Origin: Macrotrachela quadricornifera
Lineage: Eukaryota; Rotifera; Eurotatoria; Philodinida; Philodinidae
DNA: 64,000 nucleotides
Reading direction: 5' to 3'
Assembly (NCBI GenBank): GCA_022393335.1
Contig: JAJEKB010020415.1
Span: 167,109 to 231,108, forward strand
Positions 49,318 to 61,141 of the stretch are shown here, in pieces. The translations under genes and the position numbers were made by a program. Each line of letters opens with the position of its first letter. Within the stretch, counting starts at the first letter, position 1. The notes beneath the pieces were generated by a model, which was not told the origin of the DNA, did not search any database, and worked only from the letters and a program-made list of their open reading frames with translations.

Positions 49318-50460
49318 ATGCGATTACTAGTTATTTTTATCCAACTAATATATACTGTTCAATCGAATGTATTGTTACCTACTGCTCAACAATATGTTGA
49401 TGCAATACTTACATATATGCCCGATAAATTATCTGTTCTCAATGATGATTCACTCATTGCTAATTTATTTGAATATTATCAAATGTATCATCATCCACAT
49501 CGACATACATCCAGATCAAATTCCGAGATATATATACGTATGAAGAATTTTAAAAATACTTTAAAATTCATCACAAAAACAAATTCAAATAAGACAAACA
49601 CATTTAAGTTGTCTTTAAACAAATTCAGTGATTGGTCAAATGATGAAATTGATCATCATACTGGTCTTATTTCAAATAGAAATGATAACATATCTTCACG
49701 TTTTGGTATTGATCCAATGCCAGATGCTGAAAAATTCTTTCCTTTGAATAATGATAATTATGATTCGTGGGATTGGACAACACAACAAGTTGTCACATCA
49801 GTAAAAAATCAAGGTCAATGTGCCAGCTGTTATGCATTCGCATTTGTTGGCATGCTTGAATCAAATTATGCTATTCGACATGGAATATCATCAGAAATGA
49901 GTGAACAACAATTCGTCGATTGTGCAGCAATCTTTGGTTGTAAAGGCAGCAATTTTATTCCATGTTATAATTATATGAAATCTAAACATTGGTATGTTCA
50001 ATCATCAATTAATTATCCGTACAAAGCCATTCCTCAATTATGTCCCGCACAACATCCTATCGAAATTTATCTAGGAGAAAAATTGTACAAGCGTGTACCG
50101 ACGAATGATGAAGTAGCACTCAAGATACTTTTACGTAAATATGGACCCATATATATTTCTTTTAATGTAGGAAATAGAGCAAATGAATCCGCACTTCTTA
50201 CTGATATATCATTAAAATTTAATGGATATTCATCTGGAATTTTCGATGTACCTGGTTGCAATGAAAAACCACGCCAAAATCATGCTATGCTTTTAGTTGG
50301 ATACGGTCATGATAAAACAACAGATTTAGACTATTGGAAAGTGAAAAACTCATGGGGAAGTACTTGGGGAGAGAATGGATTCATACGTGTTAGACGTGGT
50401 GTCAATATGGGTGGAATTGCTTCAAATGCTTATTATATTGGATCAATTCCATTCTTATAA
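49318..50460 (+). CDS. Secreted papain-family (C1A) cysteine protease precursor, 380 aa
   Basis: A single exon. Residues 1-16 (MRLLVIFIQLIYTVQS) form a signal peptide. A prodomain follows (about 55-115; YIRMKNFKNTLKFI...LSLNKFSDWSNDE), resembling the I29 inhibitor. The mature enzyme begins near SWDWTTQQVVTSVKNQGQC. Catalytic residues are visible: oxyanion Gln165, Cys171 in QGQCASCY, His322 in NHAMLLVGYG and Asn344 in KNSWGSTWGENGF. The tryptophan that normally follows the nucleophilic cysteine (CGSCW) is Tyr172 here, and the preceding Gly is Ala169. It cleaves proteins in lysosomes or outside the cell; digestive use is plausible. It is intronless, unlike most animal cathepsins. An AATAAA follows the stop codon by about 37 nt. 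Confidence 0.9.
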   Translation: MRLLVIFIQLIYTVQSNVLLPTAQQYVDAILTYMPDKLSVLNDDSLIANLFEYYQMYHHPHRHTSRSNSEIYIRMKNFKNTLKFITKTNSNKTNTFKLSLNKFSDWSNDEIDHHTGLISNRNDNISSRFGIDPMPDAEKFFPLNNDNYDSWDWTTQQVVTSVKNQGQCASCYAFAFVGMLESNYAIRHGISSEMSEQQFVDCAAIFGCKGSNFIPCYNYMKSKHWYVQSSINYPYKAIPQLCPAQHPIEIYLGEKLYKRVPTNDEVALKILLRKYGPIYISFNVGNRANESALLTDISLKFNGYSSGIFDVPGCNEKPRQNHAMLLVGYGHDKTTDLDYWKVKNSWGSTWGENGFIRVRRGVNMGGIASNAYYIGSIPFL

Positions 50461-50496
50461 CATTTAAATCATGTTTTTGATCAGAATATTAATTTT

Positions 50497-50502
50497 AATA
50501 AA
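50497..50502 (+). promoter_or_regulatory. Polyadenylation signal of the cysteine protease gene
   Basis: AATAAA lies 37 nt after the stop codon TAA, in a T/A-rich 3' flank. Confidence 0.55.
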
Positions 50503-53500
50503 TATATTTATTAGAAAGATTACTCCTTCTCCCACTAAGATTTGAATAAAATGTGAAATATTTTGATAACATATAAACTATCCTATTTTAGATATGCTAA
50601 TAATATATTGTTCTAACATGATTGCAGTATAAATATTCCATTTGATAAATCTCTCAAGCTATGGTAAAACTGGTTGTATAATGATTTCCCTTGAATATTT
50701 CTCTTTAAGCACATTTTCAAGGTAGTTATATGAGTCTTTCAAATGAGAAAGACTATTTATAATATGAAATCGAACATATCAGATTTTCAAATAAAATTAT
50801 TAACATATCTCTACAAATTATTTTTAATATATTGAATATTTCATTGAATGTTATTCAGTTAGTTTATCTTTTATCATGTAACAAAGATGATATACTAAAA
50901 TATAGCTATTATCTATAGCTAACATAACAATCCAATTAAGTTTGAAACGAGACAAAGTTCAGTTCAGCACAATAAACAAAACATTCTAGATAAGCCAATA
51001 ACTGCTATTATTTTAACCTTATTAGTTTGGCGAATGAGGATTTTCATTTAACCCGAATATGTTTTCATCTTTTTAGCTTATAACACAAACACCTCCGCTC
51101 CTCAGGAATCAGATTCTATTGTTGCAATTGCTGTATGAGCACTTTCGTCTCTTTATACACATCAAGAATCGATTGTTCCATCACAGAAAAATATATAAAC
51201 TAATACAAAATTTTTCATTCTTTTTCTCATTGAGATACAACTTAAAAAAAGTGAACAACATAATATATTTATGGTTCATATATTGTATATAAGTAACATT
51301 GAATTCAAAGATAAATAATTATCAATATAAAAATAAAGAAACTACGTTAATAAACATACGTCTAACAGTTCTGCTTTTAGTTTTTGGCCGAAGCATACTA
51401 GATTTTATTCAATATACTAGTAAATTCTACAACTTCCTAGATTTAACTAGACTTCAATTAAAATAAAACATTGACTTAAATACATATATAAGAGTAGTTC
51501 TTTCCTCTTGTCTTTCTCAAAATTTATTTTTTTAAACTTTGTTTAATTTTGCTTAAAGCTCAATTTATCTAACGCATATCCTTTTGATCTTGTCTTTGCA
51601 ATTCCAGTGTTTGAATATTTGATTTAATTAAGATTAAACTTAATAAGGCACCTATAGTTTGAGAAAACATAAAACACACCGAAAATCCGTGCTTGTCGAT
51701 TGACAGTATCTTCATTGTTCTCAAATTATTTTAGCAATAGACGACCCCAAGACAACAGAAAAATATATAGAAAGATACAGGATTTCAAGGTTTATCAGAA
51801 TATATAATTAGTTTTGTCAAGAGGTAATCCTACAGTGATGAAAATTCAAAAAACTCAATTTTGATAGCAGTGACGAAATCTAGTCTGTTGAAATCTGAAC
51901 ATGGGGGTGCCTTCATTGTACTCAATTTTTTCCAGTAATATATACGTTCAAACGAAAATGCTAATATATAGGCTGATAGAAAACTTCATACACTTTCAGA
52001 ATACTATATCATTATTTTAAAAAAGCGCTGTTATGTTAACGATATCCTCAAAATATAGACTGTAGCGTGTTTTTTCCAGAGGTATATATGTTTGTTTAAC
52101 AAAGCCGCAGACGTACATGAGATATAGATATCAGGGACCGAAGCCAGCTGCCGTACACGGCCGCTTAGCACCATGCAGCGCAACATCTTTTTTTGTATTT
52201 AAAATAGCTTACCGTGTAGCACAACTTTACAATTTTTGATACAAGAATGCACGCCGCTTCCATCTCTGTTAGCTATCTCTTAATTCGCCATTATCGATAA
52301 TCAATTCCAATGGCTAGACAGTGAATTGAGCAAAAGATTGTCACGAAAATATCCAGATATCTTTGTTTTCTCTTATTTTAGTTTATTTGTCAGTTATCTA
52401 TATATTTCGAAAGTCTATTGTATTTAACAGTTATCCATCATTCAAATTTATTTTAACTCACTTCCTCTACTGAAATGAGATCTATATGCAGAGCGAGTTA
52501 AGTATGTTCGTTATAAAAGGTCAAAAAAATATCCACAACAATTCACTATCCAGTACCATTGAACGCTTTCCACTTCTACCAATCAGATTGCGAGCATTGA
52601 ATTTCCAGTCAATGAGATGTTTTGGAGGCTTTGCTCCTGGAAATCAGAATTCGACGGATGAATTTTTAGCTAATCAGGTGCTTTTCAAGACCTTGCTCTC
52701 GATCACTCAGGTCTTGAGAGCTAAATTTTTAGTGAACAAGATGTTTTCTAGTTCGAATTGTTGGTCGATGGAATTGGGAAGGACAAATTTCGACGAAAGT
52801 GTTTGTTTTCTGTTTCTAGATCCATTGGAATGAGATGTTTATACCTGAATTTTGGAAACAGAGATGGATCAGCATGTAATAACTTTTTTCTAGTTTTTCC
52901 TTTTTTATAGTGAGTAATGGATGGCTGGAATCGAATGTCATATGAAGCATAGGATTCGGAAATGAAACCTCTTTGATTTTTTTTTGACGAACTTTTCTGT
53001 GTTGCCAATGCTAATGTTGCAAGTTGTCGGGCAGATATAGTTAGGACGTCTTTCGTGTCTTTTAGTTTAAGGTAGTCTATTATACATTTCTTCCTTATAT
53101 TAGAGTTGAATGAGTTTAGGAGTTTAGTGATTCTAACATGTGTGATATGCGAAGTATATGAGGCCATGTGCTATTGACTTATGTTTTCTCGAAGAATTAA
53201 GTTGAAATTGCTTGTTATAGTTTAGAAAAAGACAAATTCTGTGTATTCTATTTTTACATGGTTGTGAGGATATGTGTGAATTACTGCGAAATGGGAGGTA
53301 TCTCAGTGCTGTTGTGGAGTCATTCGGACGGTTATGGCATATCAATGTATATGATATATCATTAAGATGTAAATGAGTTGTAGTGTTCGAAACACTAAAA
53401 GTTCGCAATTTTTTAGAGAAGGATTGTGACACGACAAAATGATAAATCTTTATATTCATTGTATGCGTTTTCGTTTTAAATACATATAGAAACTCATTTT

Positions 53501-54375
53501 GGATGAGAGAGTAAAACCTCAATAGGTTTTCGCGACGATGCTCCTTTCTCGTTAAACGTCTTTTCTAAGATAGTATATTTCTTGTGCGACATGTAACGAA
53601 ATTTCGTTTGCTTTATTGAGTAAATATATATTGAGTTTATACGACTTCAGTGTGATCAAGGTCAAAGTGTTAGCGTCTTCAGATAACACTGTCTGCGGTA
53701 GTGTTAAAAATACTTTCCCTTGTCTATTAGTCACTCTTTTTTCTCTGTTTCTCATTTGTCTTTTGCTCCTTGTTCTTTCTTTCTTTTCAATTTTCTTGCG
53801 TGTTGTGTAGGTATTGTATACTTAAACAGCTGTAAAGTTGTTAACATTAAGTGCACTAACACGAGGTTAGTGATGGCCATCGTACCAGTGGATATTTGTT
53901 CTTTCCTTGTATTAAAAAAATTTATTATTACAGTAAAATCTCATAGCCTGTAGCCTTATTGAGTTGATTCTAGTTAATAAGGCTACAATGCTAAGATACT
54001 GGTAAAAGATATATTAGTTAGACACCAACAATAACGGTGTACAAACTAGAATTTTTTCGATAGTTGTCTTCCAGCTTACGAATAGAATGTGTATGGGCTA
54101 GATTTTTAACACAGGAAGCTAACATAAATCAAGTCCGTCTAAATTAATCTTGTATCTGTAGTCAAACTCTTTAATAATGTTCATAAATAGTACGCAAACA
54201 GTGTTTGTCACTCTATTATCAAGACATCTGTTCACTTAGCTCATGTATTTTCGGTCATTGAATGTAGATTATTGAGACTGACACAAATTGACTTTGCTTG
54301 ATATAGTAATTAAGAGATAGAATGTTATTATTATTTTTATTGACAAACCTTTCATAACCTCAATTTCATATCCAG
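50503..54375. other. Gene-poor region with unresolved open frames at 52.5-53.8 kb
   Basis: At 50.5-52.4 kb only AT-rich sequence is seen. At 52486-53810 several open frames of 65-139 codons lie on both strands (longest: minus 52748-53167 and minus 53133-53522, in different frames). None shows a known domain or exon joins. They may be remains of a mobile element or an unrecognised gene. Confidence 0.4.
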
Positions 54376-55416
54376 CTTGACAAAGCTTTAAAAGAAGTTA
54401 CGAATATATTAATAAACAACAATTATGCTTTACTATATCTTGCACAGCCATTGGAATATATCCGTAGTATGTATACATTAGTTCAATCGTCACCGCATCT
54501 GCTTTCTGTCGTAATATCTAAACTAATCGATAAAAACTGCGCTGGTCGGTAAGTAGAGTATTTATTGATTTTCTATGAGATTGATAATAGGTCTATACAT
54601 GACTATCTTTATATTAAAGAATGGAAATCCTTGCCAATGTTCTGAAACACGGCAATCTATCACCTGTGCTTTGTATGGTCTCTTCTGCTACACAAGAATA
54701 TCGACAAGGACACGCATCGTAAGTAAATAATAAAAAACAATTAAACTGTTTATATCTTCAAATATATATCTTGACATTGCTATTTCAACTACCTAGACTG
54801 CTGTTGATGCCGAAATTATACCTATATTCGCTTCAACTTTCTCTCAAAGAACTTATCTAGACGACTTAGACACAAATCCAGTAATTTAACATTAAAATAA
54901 TAAAATGATATAGTTTTCTACTATTTTTTACATGTAGTCAGTCATGTTTCTATTTTCAAATGGTCTCAAGAACGTTTCATAACATAGTTGAAACTGAAAA
55001 ACTAAAGTATAGTTTTGGCAAGCATAACTGCTGTGAGGTATGTGTCAACGGTTCAAATAATTTTAAAAAAGTTTTTTTTATTCGCTATTGAATCTTTATA
55101 TTTTACTTAATGTGATTACTCATACAAATAACAGATTGTTACGTGCTATTAATCTATTAACTGCAGCTCAATTAGCAAGAGATGATATACATAAAATTTC
55201 ATTCACAACTGATGATAGTGAGGCAGAAATGATGTCCCTACAGGTAGCTAAAAACATCTCTTACTATATTTTAGGCTCAATACTATTTCATCTTTACTAG
55301 GAGTCGGTGAAGTCAAAGGATCAAGAACCATATGGTTTGAAGCAAGAGCACAAATTGAACGGATTTGACGCCATCAGTCGACTTGACTTTGTTGCTCATG
55401 ATTATAGAAACCGTTA
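54376..55416 (+). CDS. 3' part of an unidentified spliced gene (4 exons seen)
   Basis: Exons 54376-54548, 54620-54718, 55135-55243 and 55301-55416 join in phase to give about 165 residues ending in a TAA. Introns are 71, 416 and 57 nt with GT..AG ends. Codons rebuilt: CG|A, TC|A, and a phase-0 join CAG|GAG. The product starts LDKALKEVTNILINNNYALL, continues through LYLAQPLEYIRSMYTLV and LLRAINLLTAAQLARDDI, and ends LDFVAHDYRNR. It looks helical, as in HEAT/ARM-type scaffolds, but I do not recognise the family. No start codon or upstream exon could be found, so it is either a 5'-truncated duplicate or a gene whose 5' exons I missed. Confidence 0.6.
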
Positions 55417-56886
55417 AATAATTCTCATATAAATAACTATTCCTTCTTTCAGCATCAACTGCTCCAAAAAACAAATAACTATCACATCACTCATGATATA
55501 CCTATGGTTACATCGTAATCTCGAATAAATTTGCTTTCGTCAGAAATAATTCGTTTGGATTCATCATTTATGTTCTAGGTCACTATATTTGTAATCAACT
55601 TTTTTTTCAAAGATGCATGATCTGTAACGATATATAGGTGTGAATATATATTTATTTTTGTATATAATTCTTATTTACATCAAATCTCAAGTGCCTCATT
55701 TGATTAAATTGTTTTTATAATAAAACAAGGTTTTCCATAAGTTTTCTACTTTCATATATTAGTTTTCAATTCCACATTGGAATAACTATTGTTTTACCAT
55801 TTTATTGTTAATACGGCAAATAAATGTGGGTAGCTTTTCAAATAGCAATTAGAATATTATAAAAATACAATGTTGTAGAAAACTATTGATATAAATGTTC
55901 TCGAATATATTGTGATTACAAAATTATTTGAGCGAGAATTTACATTATGTATGTATTGTTTTCATCATATTTCAGCATTATCATATATGCCGACTACGGA
56001 ATATGTAAAATATTACTTGTGAAGATAATCACAAGTCAAATAAACTTTACTTATAACAGGTTAATGGCAAAGTTAATTTAGATATAAAAATCCAGTTTGA
56101 TGTCTAATTTGGTGATTGTGATGCACACTATTTTTCTGAACAAATCCTCGGTCATATATAAAAAAGACTGCTAACATAATTTTATTTTTTCTAGATTTTT
56201 ATCACATATACATATTTCACCTACTCACATTATGAAACATCTGATTGTTTTGTTTTCGATTAATAATGCGCTATAACGGTATATATAGCGCATCTATACC
56301 AACTTATTAAACCTTGATAGAAATTTTTTATAAGAACTTTATCATTAAAGATTGCGAAATTGAACGCAATTTAATTCGCCCAACTTATTTTTAACGAGAA
56401 CGAATCGAATGAAAAGGACATTTTATCAAAACAAAAGATCCCTTATTATCAAAACGTTTTTCAAAACATGACATGCAAAGCAAGCTCCGCTGATGTTGAT
56501 CAAAATATATGTTCTTCGTCGCTGCCATTAATCATACCTTTTAACACTGGCATTGGCCCTGTTCAATACTTCACCATGTTGAATTATTTACAAGTAGCGC
56601 TCATCCTACAGATTCGCTGATCCTTTTCTGAAAGAAAACTTAGTGTGATTATCATTCAAAATGATTTTCATTTGGATTATCTTATATTTCAATCTCCTTG
56701 ATTGCATGAAAGCTACGAAACAAAACACTTACTCTACCGATGATCGTTTTATAGAAATATCCCTATATAGATTCATATATAAATGACAAGCAAACCTCAA
56801 GTTTCAGTTCTTTATCTTCGATTGAGATTGATCAAGTCTAATACAGATATCTGATTATATTCAGTGGTTTGGGACGTCATATTTTC
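55417..56886. other. AT-rich intergenic stretch
   Basis: No gene or repeat with clear structure is seen between the partial spliced gene and the large inverted-repeat element. Confidence 0.5.
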
Positions 56887-59439
56887 ACGTAGGTAAAGCT
56901 AGCAGCAGATTCGTGTTTTTTCGGCTAATATTCGTCTACACACTTGTGCGAAAAAAGATAGTGGCTGTGCCAGATAGAAAATTGAATTTACTATCAGATG
57001 CATATATTTTAAAAAACTTTTTCTGCATAGAACGACTGAAACATGGAAAATACTAATTTTGAGACCCTGTTTTCAGTGAAAATCTCAGTATTTTCACCGA
57101 ATATTCGTTATCAGCTTGTGCCAGTTGGTAAAACCTGTTGTGCCAGATAGAACTCGATAAGATCTATCGACTGGTGTTACATTTAGCCTAGTTCATCATC
57201 AAAATGGGTCTTTAGTTTTTGAGTGAGCGATCAGCACTAGGTTCGGGCATATAATGTGAGCAAATATTCGGATAAAGACTTATGGCAGATGCATCTCATC
57301 GAGATCTATTGATTGACATGAAATTCAATGTAGTTCACTGTTATCATAAGTCTCTAAATCAACAGAAAACCCGTCAGACATAAGATTCGGCCTCGAAGTC
57401 TGAGTAAATATTTGAAAAGACGGTTGTGGCAATGTAGAAAACACTTGTGCCAGACGAATCTCATCGAGATATACTGATTGATATCATATTCAAACTATTT
57501 CATAATGAGAATTATTTGGTTGTTACCTGATGATCAATAATGGAAAGTTTGAGGATGGCGCTTGGTTTATGTAATCGTGCCAAGGCTTATACGAACTAGA
57601 TGAACGAGGGCTTGAAAAGAGAGTTGAATATAATAGTTGGGAGCTTGTAATGGAAAAGCAGTGCATCCAAATGTTGTATGTCATATTCAGCTTCTTTGTC
57701 CGTATAATCTAGCCAATGAATACGACGAATAAAATTACTGTTGGTGATATTCAAGCTATCTATTGAAACCAGCATTCGTGTGATAAGATAATCTTAAGTA
57801 TTTGGTTTTTATAGTTCCGTTGTCCATAAGTAGAAATACCATTTCTGTCGAAAAAAAATGATCTACACATAGAGTTTTAGTTTTGTCTTTTGATTTCATG
57901 AAAGAGAAGAACTATTGTTATATTTGACAGAGAAAATGCGTCATTTATTTCATCGTTGTACTACTGATATCTTGAAACTTATCATAGAGCAAAGTTTTAC
58001 ATTGAAGATACTATTTCAACGCTTCTATGTGATGTATGATGTTTTTCTTTTAAGCTATGATTTTCCCGCTGGTTTCGTGAATACCGGTCGCCATTTCCTT
58101 GCTATCATAAAGACAAATACTAATCAACTAGTTCTTTTCAATTACCTACATCCTTCTGGATTTATTTCATATTCTGGCTCTGAAAAATGTGACTTTGCCC
58201 CGTACAAGCTTCGCATCTAATTCAATAGTCTCAACAGCTTTCAATAACAATGCAACAAAGACTCATTCTATGACGCTATCTTAGCTCTTTCATAAATACC
58301 TAAGGGTTTGTAAAATAATTCGAATAAACACTATTCAACCAGAGGACTTGTTCTTATCACAGTACAAATTCAAAGGCATATAGTCCCGCATCACCAATGC
58401 TGCTCATAAGGCACCTAAAGTTAAATACCAGTCGGTGATTTTCGATAACATCCGTCTGGCACAAGTCTTTATCCGAATATTTGCTCATATTATATACTCG
58501 AACCTAGTGCTGATCGCTCACTCAAAAACTAAAGACCCATTTTGATGATGAACTAAACCCCCCCCCCCCCATATTAGAAGCCCCCCTGGGCTTCTAAAGT
58601 GTCCAGCATAAAAATTTTTTGGAGGGGGCTTCTATTATGTCCTATGATTTTTTTGAAGGCTGTAGGTGCCAAAGTTTTTCAAAAACCTTAAGAGGATTTT
58701 CAGGTTTTTTTACAGATTTTTGAGGGTTTTGAAGAAGGTTTTGACATTTTAATACGGTTAGCTAAGACTTTAATGCATTTTTACCTTGAAATCTTGTAAT
58801 TTTTGTAAGTTTTGCTGTGAAAATACTAAAAAAAATTTTCAAAAAACCCTCAAAAAGTTTTGAAAATAAGGGGGGCTTCTAATATGTCTGGCATATCGAA
58901 TCCTCCAGGGGGAGCTTCTAATACGGGGGGGGGCTTCTAATATGGGAGGGGCTTCTATTATGGGGGGGGGGTTAGGCTAAATGTAACACCAGTCGATAGG
59001 TCTTATCGAGCTCTATCTGGCACAACAGGTTTTATCAACTGGCACAAGTCAACAACGAATATTTCGTTATAATGTGGGCCAAAATTCTAGTTTTACAGGG
59101 TTTTGGCTAGATAAAGGTCATGGATGATAATGAATATAGTTGAATTTAGTATCAATCGATAGATCTTATCGAGTTCTATCTGGCGCCACAGGTTTTACCA
59201 ACTGGCACAAGCTGATAACGAATATTCGGTGAAAAGACTGAGATTTTCACTGGAAACAGAGTCTCAAAAGTAGTATTTTCCATGTTTCAGTCGTTCTATG
59301 CGGGAAAAGTTTTTTGAAATATATGCATCTGATAGTAAATTCAATTTTCTATCTGGCATAGCCACTATCTTTTTTGGCACAAGTGTGTAGACGAATATTA
59401 GCCGAAAAAACACGAATCTGCTGCTAACTTTACCTACGT
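56887..59439. mobile_element. 2.55-kb element with long inverted-repeat arms
   Basis: The left arm starts ACGTAGGTAAAGCTAGCAGC and the right arm ends GCTGCTAACTTTACCTACGT, its complement. Arms match for about 400 nt (56887-57285 against 58448-59439, the latter lengthened by an insertion and an internal duplication). Each arm carries repeated short blocks: CTTGTGCCAG, ATCTCATCGAGATCTATTGA, GAATATTCG. The centre (57.3-58.4 kb) has a 101-codon open frame (57915-58220) without a recognisable transposase motif. This fits a foldback-type or long-TIR non-autonomous DNA transposon. A target duplication could not be fixed. Confidence 0.8.
58554..58974. mobile_element. 417-bp TA-flanked element nested in the right arm
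   Basis: The insert (58556-58972) begins AACCCCC... with 13 C and ends ...TATTATG with 10 G then GT; its ends are inverted (CCCCCATATTAGAAGCCCC and GGGGCTTCTATTATGGGGG). A TA dinucleotide stands on each side (58554-58555 and 58973-58974). The uninterrupted left arm reads AGCCTAGTTCATC at the equivalent place, with one TA, so the empty site is visible. The interior repeats CTTCTAATATG several times. It fits a Tc1/mariner-type MITE. Confidence 0.85.
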
Positions 59440-59640
59440 GCGCTATTTTCATTTTTTTCTCATTCATATATCATATATGAATGAAAATTAATGACGAACA
59501 TGACCGACAAAGTCAGTCGCTTTGTCAATAAATGATATCATATATAAGAGACTGAAATTTATCATTTATTTCAATAAGTTGAGTAATTCTCTTAACAATA
59601 AGTTAGTTAGGATTGGATAGGGTCCTTAAAAATTTTTTTC

Positions 59641-59792
59641 GTTTTTCATTCAATTGAGTAAATTTCTTTCATATTCAATTTGTTATTGATTATTCATTAA
59701 ATGACTCTTTATGTTCCAAATGTAACAGTCATTTAATTGATAATCAATAACAGATTGAATATGAAAGAAAATTATTCAATTGAATGAAAAAC
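59641..59792. repeat. MITE-like hairpin with two 66-bp arms
   Basis: Arms 59641-59706 and 59727-59792 are nearly perfect reverse complements (GTTTTTCATTCAATTGA ... TCAATTGAATGAAAAAC) around a 20-nt loop. There is no coding capacity. High arm identity suggests a fairly recent or conserved foldback. Confidence 0.85.
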
Positions 59793-60128
59793 ATCCAAAA
59801 TTTAAGCATTTACATATCTATTTTTCGGAAATATATATACTACTGTTATATTGGAACAGAAAGAGTAGTATATTTATTTTCACCCCAAATTTTTCCTCAA
59901 GGATGTGAGGGTGAGTACTGTCCATTTATTCCAACTACTTTTCTTTTAGCGTTGAATTAATGTATGTTTTCTGCATTCATTCAACCCAGAGAGATACTGC
60001 TCTTGTTGGACAAAGACAACGGAAAGACCTTTTATGTACGTACATTGTCTTACCGCTGTTGGCTTTTGTGTCTTCAACAGCCAGGATCTCTCTAGTCGCG
60101 CGCGCATGTGAATATAAATACACATCAA

Positions 60129-60134
60129 TTTATT
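60129..60134 (-). promoter_or_regulatory. Possible polyadenylation signal of the NHL gene
   Basis: The plus strand TTTATT reads AATAAA on the minus strand, about 90 nt past the stop codon of the NHL-repeat gene. A second copy, TTTATT, lies beside it. Confidence 0.4.
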
Positions 60135-60224
60135 TATTTCTTTTCAATTAAAATTACACAGCAATCAAAAAATAATACTCAAAAGCAAAAAATAAATAAA
60201 ATTTATCAGTTCATCCCATTAATT

Positions 60225-61138
60225 TCATGGTATTTCAATATTAAATCGTTGTACTCGATTGTTATTATAATCAACAACATAGAGATTGCCTTGTCGATCA
60301 AATGACAATCCATTGGGATAATTGAGTTGATTTGCTTGTGCTCCTTCACCATTTCCACCAACAATAACATTTCCTTGTTGTGTTCCTTTAGGCCAACGTA
60401 CAATTCGATTATTATAACAATCAGCTACATAAACAGTACCCAATTGATCAACTACAACTCCTCGAGGAGAAGACAATTGTGTTAAACTATTTCCATCTCC
60501 TTTTCCACCAGCAACAACAATACCTTCTTTTGCACCCTCTATCCATTTCATCACACGGTGATTATATTTATCAGCCACAAATACTGAATTTTCTCGATTG
60601 ACGAATATGTTAGTGGGGTTATCGAGCTGATCAAGACGATTTCCTTGTCCATTTCCACCTGCTACTACTATTCCTTGGGATTCATCCATTCGATATCTTC
60701 TTACTTCGTGTTTGTCAGAATCAGTGACATAGAGAAAACCATTGTTATCCATTGTCAAACCCTCACAAGAGATATTCGAAATAATTATTTCTCCACTTGT
60801 TCCATTTTGACGAGGCCATCTAACTACTCTTTTATTTCCCAAATCGCAAATAATAAGACTATCTCTCTCTTTATCCATGATCACATCTGTTGGACAACAC
60901 AATTGATGAGTACCATTTCCTGGTCCATGTCCACCTGCCGCTGTTTGTCCATTTGTTTCACCCGATTTCCATGCCACAATATGGTGATTTCTACATTCAG
61001 CAATATAAATTGTTTGTTTATCATCCACGTATAATCCGACGGGCTCAGGGAGTTCTGGCTTTTGTCCTCCTACTGTTAGACCATTCTTATTCCACTTAGC
61101 ATTTGGAGGAATATCTATCAGACTGGCACGAAGTGGTA
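60225..61138 (-). CDS. NHL-repeat (six-bladed beta-propeller) protein, last exon
   Basis: The open frame runs from an acceptor TTTCTTTTAG (just above 61138) to TGA, about 304 residues; the 5' exon(s) were not found. Six NHL repeats follow each other, each with a V/I-D/N-x6-VYVAD-x2-N-x-R-V-x-R-W pattern: YIAECRNHHIVAW, LIICDLGNKRVVRW, LYVTDSDKHEVRRY, VFVADKYNHRVMKW, VYVADCYNNRIVRW and LYVVDYNNNRVQRF, with GGNG/GGKGDGN spacers. Six repeats would close one propeller. NHL propellers bind protein, RNA or ligands; the partner here is unknown. The missing first exon probably carries a signal peptide or another domain (inference). Stand-alone NHL genes are numerous in bdelloid rotifers. Confidence 0.85.
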
Positions 61139-61141
61139 CTA

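Noticed and set aside
52486..53810. Cluster of overlapping open frames on both strands
   Set aside because: Frames conflict, no domain is recognised and no exon joins are evident; reported only as unresolved sequence.
54797..54860. Possible alternative last exon (SLLLMPKLYLY...) of the spliced gene at 54-55 kb
   Set aside because: It fits the acceptor and phase but ends in a stop after 20 codons; the exon at 55135 also fits the phase and continues a longer coherent protein.
57915..58220. 101-codon open frame inside the inverted-repeat element
   Set aside because: No transposase catalytic motif or other domain is visible; kept only as part of the element description.
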